DNA of 64,000 nucleotides from Alteromonas marina (GCF_000808575.1 NZ_JWLW01000010.1:1-64000); one strand, 5' to 3'. Counted from the first letter of the stretch, positions 37,240 to 46,379 are shown. Program-made: numbers and translations. Notes: a model not told the origin generated them from the sequence alone.

Positions 37240-38940
37240 ATGGATAGAAGATCGTTTATAAAGCTGTCGTCATTCGCAGGTGCGAGCGTGGCAGTGTCTA
37301 CAGGGCTAGCAGGCTGTACCGTTAGCACGTCAGCAAACAGCCAACCGCAAACCAACGCTACCTTTACCCATGGTGTGGCTAGTGGCGACCCATTAAAAGA
37401 CGCCGTTATTATTTGGACACGCGCCGTGCCGACAACAGATTCTGGCTCAGGTTTAGCAAAAGCCGATATTTTGTGGGAAATGGCAAGCGATGCTGATTTT
37501 ACCAACGTGTTAAGCAGCGGTATTGTTGAAGCCAAAGCAATCCATGATTTCACCGTGAAAGTGGACGTAGCAGGTCTTAGTCCGGCTAGACGTTATTTTT
37601 ACCGCTTCAAAAGCGCTAATAATACAAGCCCTGTTGGAGAAACCCGTACGCTACCTGAAGCCGATGTATCTAGTGTCACGTTCGGCATATTCTCCTGTTC
37701 TAACTACCCTGCTGGCTTTTTCACGCCGTATATGGAAGCAGCGAAAGACGACAACATCGACTATGTATTACACCTTGGTGACTACATTTATGAGTACGAT
37801 GGCGAAGGTTACGCAACTGAGTACGCCAAGGAAATTGGCAGAACCTATGCGCCTGATAACGACACCGAGCTTTACACTCTCACTGACTATCGCAACCGCT
37901 ATGCGCTGTATCGTACGGATGAAGGCTTGCTGTCGTTACATCAAAATAAGCCTTTTATTGTTGTGTGGGACGATCATGAAATTACTAACGACACCTATAA
38001 AGACGGTGCTGAGAATCACCAAGCGGATGAAGGCGATTTTTATGCCCGTCGTGCAGCGGCCGTACAAGCTTATTATGAGTGGCTACCCATTCGCCCACCT
38101 TTTGGCACCGAGCGCTTAGAAATTTATCGTCAGTTTACTTTTGGTAAACTTCTTGACTTATACATGCTCGACACCCGCGTTCTTGCACGCGACAAACAGC
38201 TTGAATACGCCAACTATCGCGATGCTGAAACTAAAGCGTTTGACCAAGCTGGCTTTATGAAAGATATCAGTAATCCTAGTCGTGGGCTTTTAGGTGAAAC
38301 CCAACGCAACTGGCTGCATTCGTCTATGCAGCAAAGTCAGGCTAAATGGCAGGTATTAGGCCAGCAGCTATTAATAGGCCGCATGCTTTTCCCTGTATCT
38401 ATTTTTAATGGCGTTGAACGCAAAGCAATACCTGCCCATGTACACAAACTTGCGAATATTAAACGCAAGCAAAAGCAAGGTGGCGCACTTAGCGAGCAAG
38501 AGCTTGCGCTTATCAATACCGTAATGCCTTACAACTTAGACGCATGGGACGGCTACCCTATTGAACGGGAACAGGTGCTGATGCAGCTTAAGTCCATCGG
38601 CAAGCCAGTTATTGCCCTTGCAGGTGATACACATAACGCTTGGCACAATAAATTAACCCTAAAAGATGGCACAGAGGTGGGAGTTGAACTGGCCACACCA
38701 GGCGTGACGTCACCCGGTATGGAACATTACCTAAGCATGGGGGATGAAAAAGCTAAAACCCTTGCAGAAGACCTACCGCTTCTTATAGAAGACTTGCAGT
38801 ACTGTAATCTTCACCAGCGCGGCTTTATGACATTGACCGTTAGCGAAGACCGCGCAACAGCCACTTGGCACTATGTGGATGTAATTTTAACCAAAGCTGG
38901 AAAGGTGGTTAACACACATAGCTTTGAGATTAAGGCATAG
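37240..38940 (+). CDS. phoD: PhoD-like alkaline phosphatase/phosphodiesterase, Tat-exported
   Basis: 566 aa. A twin-arginine signal (MDRRSFIKLSSFAG) ends in LAGC, so it may be a Tat-exported lipoprotein. A PhoD N-terminal beta domain (FTHGVASGDPLKDAVIIWTR near 43-63) precedes the metallophosphatase domain: FGIFSCSN, YVLHLGDYIYEYDG near 175-188, VWDDHEITND near 243, and LAGDTHNAWHN near 466. Those Asp, His and Cys/Asn positions are the expected Fe/Ca ligands. It hydrolyses phosphate esters outside the inner membrane to supply phosphate. A Pho box precedes it, so induction by phosphate shortage is likely. Confidence 0.93.
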   Translation: MDRRSFIKLSSFAGASVAVSTGLAGCTVSTSANSQPQTNATFTHGVASGDPLKDAVIIWTRAVPTTDSGSGLAKADILWEMASDADFTNVLSSGIVEAKAIHDFTVKVDVAGLSPARRYFYRFKSANNTSPVGETRTLPEADVSSVTFGIFSCSNYPAGFFTPYMEAAKDDNIDYVLHLGDYIYEYDGEGYATEYAKEIGRTYAPDNDTELYTLTDYRNRYALYRTDEGLLSLHQNKPFIVVWDDHEITNDTYKDGAENHQADEGDFYARRAAAVQAYYEWLPIRPPFGTERLEIYRQFTFGKLLDLYMLDTRVLARDKQLEYANYRDAETKAFDQAGFMKDISNPSRGLLGETQRNWLHSSMQQSQAKWQVLGQQLLIGRMLFPVSIFNGVERKAIPAHVHKLANIKRKQKQGGALSEQELALINTVMPYNLDAWDGYPIEREQVLMQLKSIGKPVIALAGDTHNAWHNKLTLKDGTEVGVELATPGVTSPGMEHYLSMGDEKAKTLAEDLPLLIEDLQYCNLHQRGFMTLTVSEDRATATWHYVDVILTKAGKVVNTHSFEIKA

Positions 38941-38959
38941 CTTTCTAAAATTTTATAAG

Positions 38960-38993
38960 CGTGTATAGGCTTGAGTCTATACACGTTATTTGT
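38960..38993 (+). terminator. probable terminator of phoD
   Basis: Stem CGTGTATAG / CTATACACG (arms 38960-38968 and 38977-38985) with an 8-nt loop, followed by TTATTTGT. It lies 20 bp past the stop codon. The T run is imperfect. Confidence 0.6.
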
Positions 38994-39065
38994 ACAAGAA
39001 GAAACTATAAACGCTGTTTTGCGCCTCGCACAATGAGCTTAGTGCTTTGAACAAATAGTTTGTTT

Positions 39066-39362
39066 TTAATCTGCGCTCGGCCATTGCTGAGCATCATGAA
39101 GAACACGTAGTATTTCGATGCAATTTGTAATGATGTTTTCTCGATATATTACGATAAACGGCAGGCCATTAATCACAAGTTCCCGCGTATTCTTCAATCG
39201 GCCATGACGGCCCGCTCTGGGATGTTCCGATAAGACTAGGTACGAACTATCAATAATGTTCATGACAACGTCAATAGCTACAGAGGGGCTATTTTCTTGA
39301 GCAATATGAGCTTCAATTTTTTCTAAATCGGTACCTGCAAGATCAGTCCATTTGAACTGCAC
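39066..39362 (-). CDS. ParE/RelE-family toxin
   Basis: 98 aa when started at the GTG at 39362, which has GGGAGG at 6-nt spacing; the longer frame to 39416 has no such site. It overlaps the antitoxin by 20 nt. ParE-fold features: VQFKWTDLAGTDLEKIEAHI at the start, IIDSSYLVLSEHPRAGRHGR near 50-68, and VINGLPFIVIYRENIITNCI followed by ILRVLHDAQQWP. Typical ParE toxins block gyrase, and related RelE proteins cut mRNA; which applies here is unknown. It is the second gene of the toxin-antitoxin pair. Confidence 0.88.
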   Translation of the reverse strand: MQFKWTDLAGTDLEKIEAHIAQENSPSVAIDVVMNIIDSSYLVLSEHPRAGRHGRLKNTRELVINGLPFIVIYRENIITNCIEILRVLHDAQQWPSAD

Positions 39363-39591
39363 GCTTAGCCTCCCACTTAGCTTTGACATCAGTATGGTCG
39401 AACAAGCGTCCCTCATCAGCGGACTTCACTCCTTTTTCCACCTCTCGAATAAACCATTCTTCGCGAGCAACATACTGCTTGATGGCTTCGGCCATCAGCC
39501 ACGCCCTAGGTCTATCCATCGCCTTAGCCATTTCGCCTACACGTGCAAGTGTTTCGTCATCTAATCTTACTGAGGTAGCTTTCAAAGGCAT
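39343..39591 (-). CDS. ribbon-helix-helix (CopG/ParD-like) antitoxin
   Basis: 82 aa from the ATG at 39591 with GGAGA 7 nt upstream; an upstream extension of 39 codons lacks support and would cover the promoter. The ribbon-helix-helix domain is at the N-terminus (ATSVRLDDETLARVGEMAKA, then PRAWLMAEAIKQYVAREEW), and the C-terminal tail (about 50-82) is charged and probably binds the toxin. It should repress the pair by binding the inverted repeat at 39593-39621. The small module sits between phoD and the TonB receptor gene. Confidence 0.9.
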   Translation of the reverse strand: MPLKATSVRLDDETLARVGEMAKAMDRPRAWLMAEAIKQYVAREEWFIREVEKGVKSADEGRLFDHTDVKAKWEAKRAVQMD

Positions 39592-39592
39592 T

Positions 39593-39651
39593 AAGATTCT
39601 CCGAGGTTCTTTGAGAATCTTTATTGTAACTGCACCAGCATTAAATGTCTT
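39593..39651 (-). promoter_or_regulatory. toxin-antitoxin promoter and operator
   Basis: On the minus strand AAGACA (39646-39651) and TACAAT (39623-39628) are 17 nt apart. A perfect 9-bp inverted repeat (GAGAATCTT / AAGATTCTC, arms 39593-39601 and 39613-39621, spacer 11) starts just after the -10 and covers the transcription start and the ribosome site. It is the natural operator for the antitoxin. Confidence 0.7.
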
Positions 39652-39763
39652 CTTTTGCTTTTCATCAACAGAGACAGGGTGCGAAACACTATAGTTAAAT
39701 TGCACCAACTAAAAACAGAGTCTCTGATACTCCTACTTGTAATCCATATAATTTAAATTACGT

Positions 39764-39803
39764 CCTATTCCCATCAGAGTAAGGGCATATTGACGGGAAT
39801 AGG
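39764..39803 (-). terminator. possible terminator of the TonB receptor gene
   Basis: A 9-bp perfect inverted repeat (CCTATTCCC / GGGAATAGG) with a 22-nt loop lies 21 bp past the receptor stop. There is no proper T run on the minus strand, so the call is weak; it could instead be an operator-like repeat. Confidence 0.35.
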
Positions 39804-39823
39804 TACTCTCTTATTCTGTACTT

Positions 39824-42187
39824 CTAGAACTCGTAATAAACACGTACTCCAGCAATGCGTGGCATGCCGCGTACGAAAGTAGGAATACCCAATCCACCGC
39901 CTGTATTACCAGCATCAATCAAGAATTCTTTATCAAACAGGTTGTTCACGTAAAACTCATAGGCAAACTTGCTGTTTTCTTGAAGCAGCTTCACCGATAC
40001 ATCGGTCAGTGAGTAAGTATCTTGAGAAAGACCAGGGTAATTGCTGCTTTCAAAAAACACTTCTGACTGGAAGCTGGTAAGCCAGTTAACATCAATGTCA
40101 AAACTGTCCATATTGAATACTTTGTTGATGTTTATCGCACCGCTAACCTCTGGCGCTAAGCGGAACTTATTGCCGCTGTACTGAAACTCAGATCCATCAG
40201 CAGTATTGTCTGCAAATTCAGCATCAAGGAAACCAAGGCTTGCTGTTAGCGTCAGCGTCTCGCTGTAGTTATAGGTCGCCATGCCTTCAATACCCGACAT
40301 GGTCGAGTCGCCTACCGTTACAGTAATAGACTGTAAGGTTTCTGCGTCGGTAAAGCTTTGCTGATAATCGCTGTATTCGTAGGTGAAAATGGCACCTGAG
40401 AACAGGAAGTTCGCGCTTTGGTATTTAATACCTAAATCGTAACTGTCTACTATTTCAGGTTTAGTCACATTAACGCCACCCGCGTTAGCGTCCACCACCG
40501 GTGAACGTCGTCCCTTGGCGTAGTTCGCGTATAAGTTCCAGTTGTTATTTACATCGTAGCTAACGGCAAAGCGTGGCAGAGTATCGTCAAAGTCACGCTC
40601 GGCATCGAACGTAAATGCACCGTCTGCAGTGGTAAAGGTATTTCGCGTATAGCGGGTTTCATCAATGTAGCGAACGCCAGCCGTAACATTTATATCGTCG
40701 GTTACATAATACGACACTTCAGCAACATAAGATGCAATGTCTAGCTCAGCTTCAAAGGTGAACGGACCTTGTATCAAAATAGGTGGCAGCGCAGGATTTG
40801 AAATAGGTGAACCATCTTCATTGAACAGTTGCGACACCAACATGGTACGCAGTGCTTCAATGTCTTCTAACGACGCATCGGTAGCGATATTTTGGTTAAG
40901 TGGAATGTTTGAGGTGGCTTCAAGCTGTGCTCTCACTGCGTCGAAAGTGCCGCGCACAAACGGGTCTACCATCACATAATACGGTAAAATAGAATCGTCT
41001 TGAGTGATCGACGCACCAACAAATGCGGCCAGCTTATCACCAGAATCATATACCAAACGCATTGATGCGCCCTTAAGCGTGGCGTCGTTATCGAAATAAG
41101 CATCTTGAATACGAAGCGCAGAACCGTCTGCATCAAAGCCTTCGCTCACCTCTACATCTTTATAGTAGGCATCGGCGTGTAGGCTAAGCATTTGGTTGAA
41201 ATCGTAGTTTACGGTTAAGTCATAGGCTTGAAGTGTACGCTCAATACCTAACTCGCTACCTAAACTAAATTCGGCATCGGTAAAAGGGCTAGTATCTCCG
41301 CCATTGGGGGCGATAGAGCCAGATTTGAAAGCAATGCCCGGCTGGTCGTTATACTCCATGGCTGCGCGCGCAATGACTTCTAGTTTTTCATAGCTTGCAA
41401 GCCATGTTGCCCTTAGCGCTTGAACCGATACCCCCTGAAGGTCTTCGCTGTTGCACGGTACTTCTTCACCCAGGTGGTTGTACATATTTGCATTGCCGTA
41501 ATAGGAGTCAGCACTGCAGGCATTGTTCTCTACAATGCCATCCATTTCGCGGTAAAGCCCGGCAATACGAAAACTGTGATTATCGTTAATAGGCTGGTTA
41601 TACATAAACTCAACTTCTTGGCCTTCTTCTGAGTTATAGCCAACCTGCACTTTGCCCTGTTGTTCAAAGGTAGGAAGATTAGAGTGAATGCTTACCGCGC
41701 CATTGGCTGCCGCCACACCAAATAGGGTTGGCTGTGGGCCTTTTAGAACCTCTACGCGAGCAATATCGTAAAGCGCAACACTGGCTACCGTTTTCTTACT
41801 GATATCGAAGCCATCTTGATATACCGAAATGCGAGGCGTTGCCGATACCGACGACACATCATCGGTGACACCGCGAATATTAAAAGACGGTAAGCTTACG
41901 GCCTGTTCCTGAATTTGAACGTTAGGCAAAATACGAGATAGCTCATCAAGCTCCATAATATTGGTGCGTTCTAAAAACTCACTGCCTATAACATCCATGG
42001 TAACAGGCACATCCATTACGGACTGCTCACGCATTTGGGCGGTTACCGTAATTTCTTCTATATAGTCAGTTTCGTTTGCAGTATCAGGCGCGACTTCTTG
42101 TGCAATTACTGCGCTTGATAAAGCAAGCGCAATCGTTGTAGCAAGCAAAGAGCGTGAATAAACCGGTCGTGGGTACAGAGGGCGCAT
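39824..42187 (-). CDS. TonB-dependent outer membrane receptor
   Basis: 787 aa from the ATG at 42187 with AAGGA 8 nt upstream. Signal peptide ends near SAVIA/QE. A TonB-box-like IEEITVTAQ follows at about 43-51. The plug domain (about 50-170) contains VMDVPVTMDVIG, VEVLKGPQPTLFGVAAANGA and the plug end; the 22-strand barrel then runs to a C-terminal aromatic residue (GVRVYYEF). Such receptors take up siderophores, cobalamin or, in Alteromonadales, glycans and other nutrients. The motifs do not show the substrate. Pho-box-like repeats upstream and phoD nearby suggest a role in phosphorus acquisition, an inference only. Confidence 0.92.
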   Translation of the reverse strand: MRPLYPRPVYSRSLLATTIALALSSAVIAQEVAPDTANETDYIEEITVTAQMREQSVMDVPVTMDVIGSEFLERTNIMELDELSRILPNVQIQEQAVSLPSFNIRGVTDDVSSVSATPRISVYQDGFDISKKTVASVALYDIARVEVLKGPQPTLFGVAAANGAVSIHSNLPTFEQQGKVQVGYNSEEGQEVEFMYNQPINDNHSFRIAGLYREMDGIVENNACSADSYYGNANMYNHLGEEVPCNSEDLQGVSVQALRATWLASYEKLEVIARAAMEYNDQPGIAFKSGSIAPNGGDTSPFTDAEFSLGSELGIERTLQAYDLTVNYDFNQMLSLHADAYYKDVEVSEGFDADGSALRIQDAYFDNDATLKGASMRLVYDSGDKLAAFVGASITQDDSILPYYVMVDPFVRGTFDAVRAQLEATSNIPLNQNIATDASLEDIEALRTMLVSQLFNEDGSPISNPALPPILIQGPFTFEAELDIASYVAEVSYYVTDDINVTAGVRYIDETRYTRNTFTTADGAFTFDAERDFDDTLPRFAVSYDVNNNWNLYANYAKGRRSPVVDANAGGVNVTKPEIVDSYDLGIKYQSANFLFSGAIFTYEYSDYQQSFTDAETLQSITVTVGDSTMSGIEGMATYNYSETLTLTASLGFLDAEFADNTADGSEFQYSGNKFRLAPEVSGAININKVFNMDSFDIDVNWLTSFQSEVFFESSNYPGLSQDTYSLTDVSVKLLQENSKFAYEFYVNNLFDKEFLIDAGNTGGGLGIPTFVRGMPRIAGVRVYYEF

Positions 42188-42331
42188 CAAATCATTCCTT
42201 TCGTGTGCTTATAGGGTGTTTTATGTATTTTTATAAGCGTTTCGCCGATAGATTGACGACATTGCTTACCTTTTAGAATTATCGAAGCAAAAGAATGTAG
42301 AGCGCTTTTGAGACGGTTCGATGAAGTATCT

Positions 42332-42360
42332 GTGACAAATGAAAGGCAATTTTGTGACAG
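42332..42360 (-). promoter_or_regulatory. Pho-box-like repeats upstream of the TonB receptor
   Basis: On the minus strand CTGTCAC (42354-42360), TTGCCTT (42343-42349) and TTGTCAC (42332-42338) are spaced by exactly 11 bp, the period of PhoB half-sites. The outer two match at six and five of seven positions; the middle one is poor. No good -10 follows at the expected 10-nt distance. The rest of the 42188-42499 gap has a related GCGACAAATGGCA near 42388 and no gene. Confidence 0.4.
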
Positions 42361-42499
42361 ATAAAGGCCATTCTAAAAGTCTACGCCGCGACAAATGGCA
42401 TAACAAAAAACACCCCTTTGAATCATAGAGCAAACTAAGTACACTCATTCCACGTAGGACAGAAATAACGTTTAACTAAAAAGCGAAATGGAGACTGCA

Positions 42500-42781
42500 A
42501 TGAAGAAATTAATGATGGCTACGGCTATTGGTGCTGCGACCCTATTAAGTGCTTGTAGTGCAGAGCATGGCACTACGCAGTGTACGACTGCACCTGAAGC
42601 TGAATGGCAGAACCAAGATGCGTTTCAAGCTAAGCTATTAGCGCAAGGTTATAAAATAAACGAGTTTAAAGTAACGGGCGGCAACTGCTACGAAATCTAC
42701 GGCTTCGACAAAGAAGAAAACAAAGTAGAAATTTACTTTAATCCTGTTGATGGCAGCATTGTTAAGAAAGAAATGCACTAA
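42500..42781 (+). CDS. small PepSY-like lipoprotein
   Basis: 93 aa from the ATG at 42500, chosen because GGAGA sits 5 nt upstream; an ATG four codons earlier lies over that site. The lipoprotein signal is MKKLMMATAIGAATLLSAC (Cys 19). The rest resembles a single PepSY domain: EAEWQNQDAFQAKLLAQGYK, then FKVTGGNCYEIYGFDKEENK and VEIYFNPVDGSIVKKE. PepSY proteins are small envelope proteins often paired with redox or cytochrome genes, and a cytochrome b561 gene follows here. A terminator lies between the two genes. Confidence 0.8.
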   Translation: MKKLMMATAIGAATLLSACSAEHGTTQCTTAPEAEWQNQDAFQAKLLAQGYKINEFKVTGGNCYEIYGFDKEENKVEIYFNPVDGSIVKKEMH

Positions 42782-42827
42782 GTGTGTTTTAACAAACGAT
42801 TCATCGTTCGTTTGCTTTAACACTTAA

Positions 42828-42860
42828 TAAAAACGCTGCAAACCATTGCAGCGTTTTTGT
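42828..42860 (+). terminator. terminator of the PepSY lipoprotein gene
   Basis: Stem AAACGCTGCAA / TTGCAGCGTTT with a 4-nt loop (ACCA), followed by TTTTGTTTT. It lies just before the cytochrome b561 gene, so that gene may depend on read-through or on its own promoter. Confidence 0.85.
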
Positions 42861-42882
42861 TTTACCTTAAGAAAGTTATGTA

Positions 42883-43452
42883 ATGTACAGACCTACTGAT
42901 ACACCTTCGGATATTTATATTTGGGATTGGATTGTGCGCGTGTGCCACTGGGGCCTTGTTGCTACCTTTGTGACCAACTATTTTATTGTAGAGCCAGGTC
43001 GCCTTTATCATGAAATAGCCGGTTATATGGCGGTAGCGCTCATATCTATAAGGATTGGCTGGGGCATTTTATCCACCAAATTCGACGGAAGTAAAAGGGT
43101 TGCTACTGAATACGCAAGCTTTTCTAAAGTATCATTGCGTCAACAAGCCTTCGCTGAACATATTCAGCACGTAAAACAAAAGAAAATTCCCACTCACCAT
43201 GGCCACAACCCTTTTGGCTGGCTAATGATAATGGCCGTTATCACGTTACTGCTGGGTTTAGGTATTACCGGTTTTATGATGGAAGAAATAGATGCCATGT
43301 TTGGCAATAGTACGCTGGAATGGATACACAGCATTATGGCTGATGTTCTGTATGGTTGCGTGCTAGTGCATGTCGCTGCAGTGTTTGCTGTGCAATATAT
43401 AGGAAATATTCAATTAGTTCGTCCTATGCTCACAGGCTGGCGGAAGCGCTAA
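42883..43452 (+). CDS. cytochrome b561-family membrane protein
   Basis: 189 aa with four transmembrane helices. Conserved His residues are in VRVCHWGLVATF (about 20), GRLYHEIAGYMAV (about 45), a loop HHGHNPFGWLMIM (about 105), and LEWIHSIMADVLYGCVLVHV (about 145-165), the usual pattern for two b-type hemes. It belongs to the bacterial cytochrome b561/COG3658 group that carries electrons between quinol and periplasmic partners. The PepSY lipoprotein gene beside it fits this group's usual context. The electron acceptor is unknown. Confidence 0.88.
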   Translation: MYRPTDTPSDIYIWDWIVRVCHWGLVATFVTNYFIVEPGRLYHEIAGYMAVALISIRIGWGILSTKFDGSKRVATEYASFSKVSLRQQAFAEHIQHVKQKKIPTHHGHNPFGWLMIMAVITLLLGLGITGFMMEEIDAMFGNSTLEWIHSIMADVLYGCVLVHVAAVFAVQYIGNIQLVRPMLTGWRKR

Positions 43453-43511
43453 GCCCCCGCAAACTAACTTAATCATTTAGGCGTTTGCTATCGATTAAGT
43501 TTCAGCAATAT

Positions 43512-44156
43512 CTAACTATCTAAAGGCCGCTTTGCCTCCCGCACGGCTTTCGGGTGCATTAATTTTTCTAAGCGAGCCAGGTATGAAGCTATTTGCTGGT
43601 GCTGTTTTTTATCATTGGTCACAGAGTTATAAAGCCAGTGGTAGGCATCTTCATAGTCGTAAGGGCTGCCATGACCTTCTAAAAACAACTCAACCAAGCG
43701 AATTTGCGCTTTTAGGTTTTTAAGCGCGGCCGCTTCTCGCAAATACACCACTGCACGTGCTTTATCTTGCTGCACAAGCGTACCCTTTGCATAGTAACGC
43801 CCAAGCTGCTCAAGTGCTGCTGGCAAACCTTGATTTGCGGCATCTTCCATGTAGCCAATACCGCGGGCAGGTTCAGCATCTACGCACACGCCCCACGCTA
43901 GCATGTCCCCCCATAAAAACTGGTAGGCCGGCACTTTTAACACATCCGCACGGGCCTCAATGTCTTGAACAAGCTGACATCTGTCTTCTACCACTTTATC
44001 TAGGTGAGTATTAGCGTTAATCATGTCGATGAGCGCGTCTTGGCTGTAAAGCTGAACCGCGCGAAGCTCTTCAATAGTTTCGCCTTCTAAAGCGTAAGCG
44101 GAAAAGCCCATCCCAGAGGCACATAAAAATAAGGCTGTGTATAGAATACGTTTCAT
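43512..44156 (-). CDS. motX: MotX, sodium-type polar flagellar motor protein
   Basis: 214 aa from the ATG at 44156; the longer frame begins nearly at the predicted transcription start. A signal peptide ends near AYA/LEG. The mature protein has Sel1-like repeats: CQLVQDIEARADVLKVPAYQ, FLWGDMLAWGVCVDAEPARG, ALEQLGRYYAKGTLVQQDKA and EDAYHWLYNSV. This pattern agrees with what I recall of Vibrio MotX. MotX and MotY form the T ring that holds PomAB stators in sodium-driven polar flagella. A sigma28 promoter upstream supports a flagellar role. Confidence 0.82.
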   Translation of the reverse strand: MKRILYTALFLCASGMGFSAYALEGETIEELRAVQLYSQDALIDMINANTHLDKVVEDRCQLVQDIEARADVLKVPAYQFLWGDMLAWGVCVDAEPARGIGYMEDAANQGLPAALEQLGRYYAKGTLVQQDKARAVVYLREAAALKNLKAQIRLVELFLEGHGSPYDYEDAYHWLYNSVTNDKKQHQQIASYLARLEKLMHPKAVREAKRPLDS

Positions 44157-44178
44157 AGCAAAAGAGTATGTGTTGATT

Positions 44179-44234
44179 ACCATGTCTTAGTTAAGGTATC
44201 GGCTAATTATAGATTATCTTAACCAAGACATGGT
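44179..44234 (-). promoter_or_regulatory. motX sigma28 promoter within a long inverted repeat
   Basis: On the minus strand TTAAGATA (44215-44222), 11 nt, then GCCGATAC (44196-44203) matches the flagellar sigma28 consensus TAAAGTTT-N11-GCCGATAA at five and seven of eight positions. It lies inside an inverted repeat with 17-bp arms, one mismatch (44179-44195 and 44218-44234). It also overlaps a direct repeat TTATCTTAAC. The leader is about 33 nt. Confidence 0.65.
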
Positions 44235-44333
44235 TATCTTAACACGTGGACGCTATAAGCGGAGGCTAGCGGCGAATTGTTTTTAGCTTTTACACTGTCT
44301 TTTTGCATTCACTCGATCGCCAGCCTCTTATGA

Positions 44334-44585
44334 TCAGTGGCTACTTTTTCGGGGGCACATGGCCGATTGGATATGGCGAGCGTGATCGGCTAAGTCAATA
44401 CCTAAATCTGTTAGATAACCGCCGTCAGGCTGGGTGATTAGGCCTTTCGAGTACAGTCTGGACGCTGCATTCACCATACTTTGACTCGCGTCATGATGAA
44501 TTTTCAAACCTTGAAGCAGGCTGTCTGTGGGAAACTTCAATAACAAATTTAATTCGTCTAGCATGTCCTGATCGAATGAACTCAT
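44334..44585 (-). CDS. TIGR02647-family small protein
   Basis: 83 aa. LDELNLLLKFPTDSLLQGLK near 10-30, IHHDASQSMVNAASRLYSKG, then LITQPDGGYLTDLGIDLADH agree with the small gammaproteobacterial family I know as TIGR02647, described as about 77 aa and of unknown function. The final half looks like a winged-helix tip (GLITQPDGGYLTDLG), so DNA binding is possible. It lies between motX and ubiD; the 293-bp gap to ubiD has an 11-bp direct repeat CAAAGCACTAT (44649 and 44689) and no gene. Confidence 0.75.
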   Translation of the reverse strand: MSSFDQDMLDELNLLLKFPTDSLLQGLKIHHDASQSMVNAASRLYSKGLITQPDGGYLTDLGIDLADHARHIQSAMCPRKSSH

Positions 44586-44878
44586 GTAACCACCTTAGGC
44601 AAAAGGTTATAAGGGATTTAGCACGCTGGCCACTGTAAAACTCCTCAGCAAAGCACTATGATAACAACCTATACTGAAGCACACACACCAAAGCACTATT
44701 AGCCCTAGATTTGTTAATATTTTTAACGCTTTCTTATATCACACCCAAATGGCACCTCTGTAAAGCGTAATTTATCTGTAAAACGTTTAATCGTGTAAAC
44801 ACAGCGCTTACTGATCGGACTTTGGCGCTAAATAGTATATTCTTGCCATAAATTGAGTTTGTGGATGCACCTGCACTG

Positions 44879-46345
44879 ATGAAGTATAAAGATTTACGCG
44901 ACTTTATTCGCCAGCTAGAAGCTAAAGGTGAATTGGTACGCATTACCCAGCCCATTGATACCGACCTTGAAATGACAGAAATTGCCGACAGGACGTTGCG
45001 TGCCGGCGGCCCTGCGCTGTTGTTTGAAAACCCTAAAAACCACGACATGCCCGTTTTAGCTAATTTGTTTGGTACGCCAGAGCGCGTAGCCATGGGAATG
45101 GGTCAAGAGTCTGTTGAAGCACTTCGCGAAGTAGGCAAATTACTGGCTTATTTGAAAGAGCCAGAGCCGCCTAAAGGGCTGAAAGATCTTTGGGAGAAGC
45201 TGCCAGTATTTAAGCAGGTGCTTAATATGCCTGCCAAAGTCCTTAAAAAAGCCCCTTGTCAGGAAGTGGTGCTTACCGGTGACGATGTAGACTTGTCAAA
45301 AATTCCGGTTCAGCGCTGTTGGCCGGGTGACGCTGCGCCTTTGGTAACCTGGGGGTTGAGTGTTACAAAAGGGCCGCATAAGAAGCGTCAGAACTTAGGC
45401 ATTTACCGTCAGCAGGTTATCGGCAAAAACAAACTTATTATGCGCTGGTTGTCACATCGTGGTGGTGCACTAGATTTTCGTGAGTGGTGTCAAACACACC
45501 CGGGCGAACCCTATCCTGTATCAGTGGCTCTTGGCGCAGATCCCGCTACCATTTTAGGTGCAGTTACTCCTGTACCAGATACCCTTTCCGAGTATGCTTT
45601 TGCAGGCTTGCTACGTGGTGATAAAACCGAAGTAGTTAAGTCTATTAGTAACGACTTACAAGTACCTGCCAGTGCCGAAATTGTGCTTGAGGGCTATATT
45701 GCACAAGATGAAACTGCACCTGAAGGTCCATACGGCGATCACACCGGGTATTATAATGAAGTTGATGACTTCCCTGTGTTTACGGTAACGCATATTACTC
45801 ATCGTAAAGATCCTATCTATCATTCAACTTATACGGGCCGTCCACCTGATGAGCCAGCTATTTTAGGTGTTGCGCTAAACGAAGTGTTTGTGCCTATTTT
45901 GCAAAAGCAGTTTCCTGAAATTGTCGACTTCTACTTACCGCCTGAAGGATGCTCTTATCGCATGGCGGTGGTGACCATGAAGAAACAATACCCTGGGCAT
46001 GCGAAACGGGTGATGATGGGTGTGTGGTCGTTCTTGCGCCAGTTCATGTACACCAAATTTGTGATAGTGTGCGATGACGACGTCAACGCGCGTGACTGGA
46101 ACGATGTTATTTGGGCCATCACTACCCGTATGGACCCAGCCCGCGACACGGTAATGATAGAAAATACGCCTATCGACTACTTGGATTTTGCGTCCCCCGT
46201 TTCAGGGCTAGGTTCTAAAATGGGAATGGACGCCACCAATAAAATGCCGGGTGAGACCGACCGAGAATGGGGCGTACCTATTGTGATGGACGAAGACGTT
46301 AAAAAACGCGTTGATGATATTTGGGACAGTCTTGGTATTATGTAG
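44879..46345 (+). CDS. ubiD: 3-octaprenyl-4-hydroxybenzoate decarboxylase UbiD
   Basis: 488 aa from the ATG at 44879 ([20 protein letters not shown]); a GTG six codons upstream is the alternative, as E. coli UbiD has a similar short extension. Signatures: [20 protein letters not shown], a [20 protein letters not shown] loop, and [18 protein letters not shown], with the conserved Glu and Arg of the prenylated-FMN site. It decarboxylates the ubiquinone precursor using prFMN supplied by UbiX. fre follows, as in E. coli. Confidence 0.97.
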   Translation: MKYKDLRDFIRQLEAKGELVRITQPIDTDLEMTEIADRTLRAGGPALLFENPKNHDMPVLANLFGTPERVAMGMGQESVEALREVGKLLAYLKEPEPPKGLKDLWEKLPVFKQVLNMPAKVLKKAPCQEVVLTGDDVDLSKIPVQRCWPGDAAPLVTWGLSVTKGPHKKRQNLGIYRQQVIGKNKLIMRWLSHRGGALDFREWCQTHPGEPYPVSVALGADPATILGAVTPVPDTLSEYAFAGLLRGDKTEVVKSISNDLQVPASAEIVLEGYIAQDETAPEGPYGDHTGYYNEVDDFPVFTVTHITHRKDPIYHSTYTGRPPDEPAILGVALNEVFVPILQKQFPEIVDFYLPPEGCSYRMAVVTMKKQYPGHAKRVMMGVWSFLRQFMYTKFVIVCDDDVNARDWNDVIWAITTRMDPARDTVMIENTPIDYLDFASPVSGLGSKMGMDATNKMPGETDREWGVPIVMDEDVKKRVDDIWDSLGIM

Positions 46346-46379
46346 CGACTATTTTTAGCGCTATTAATTTGTATTAAAG

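Noticed and set aside
42332-42400. TGTGACA repeats taken as replication iterons
   Set aside because: Only two or three imperfect copies with no replication gene nearby; the 11-bp period fits a PhoB-like site better.
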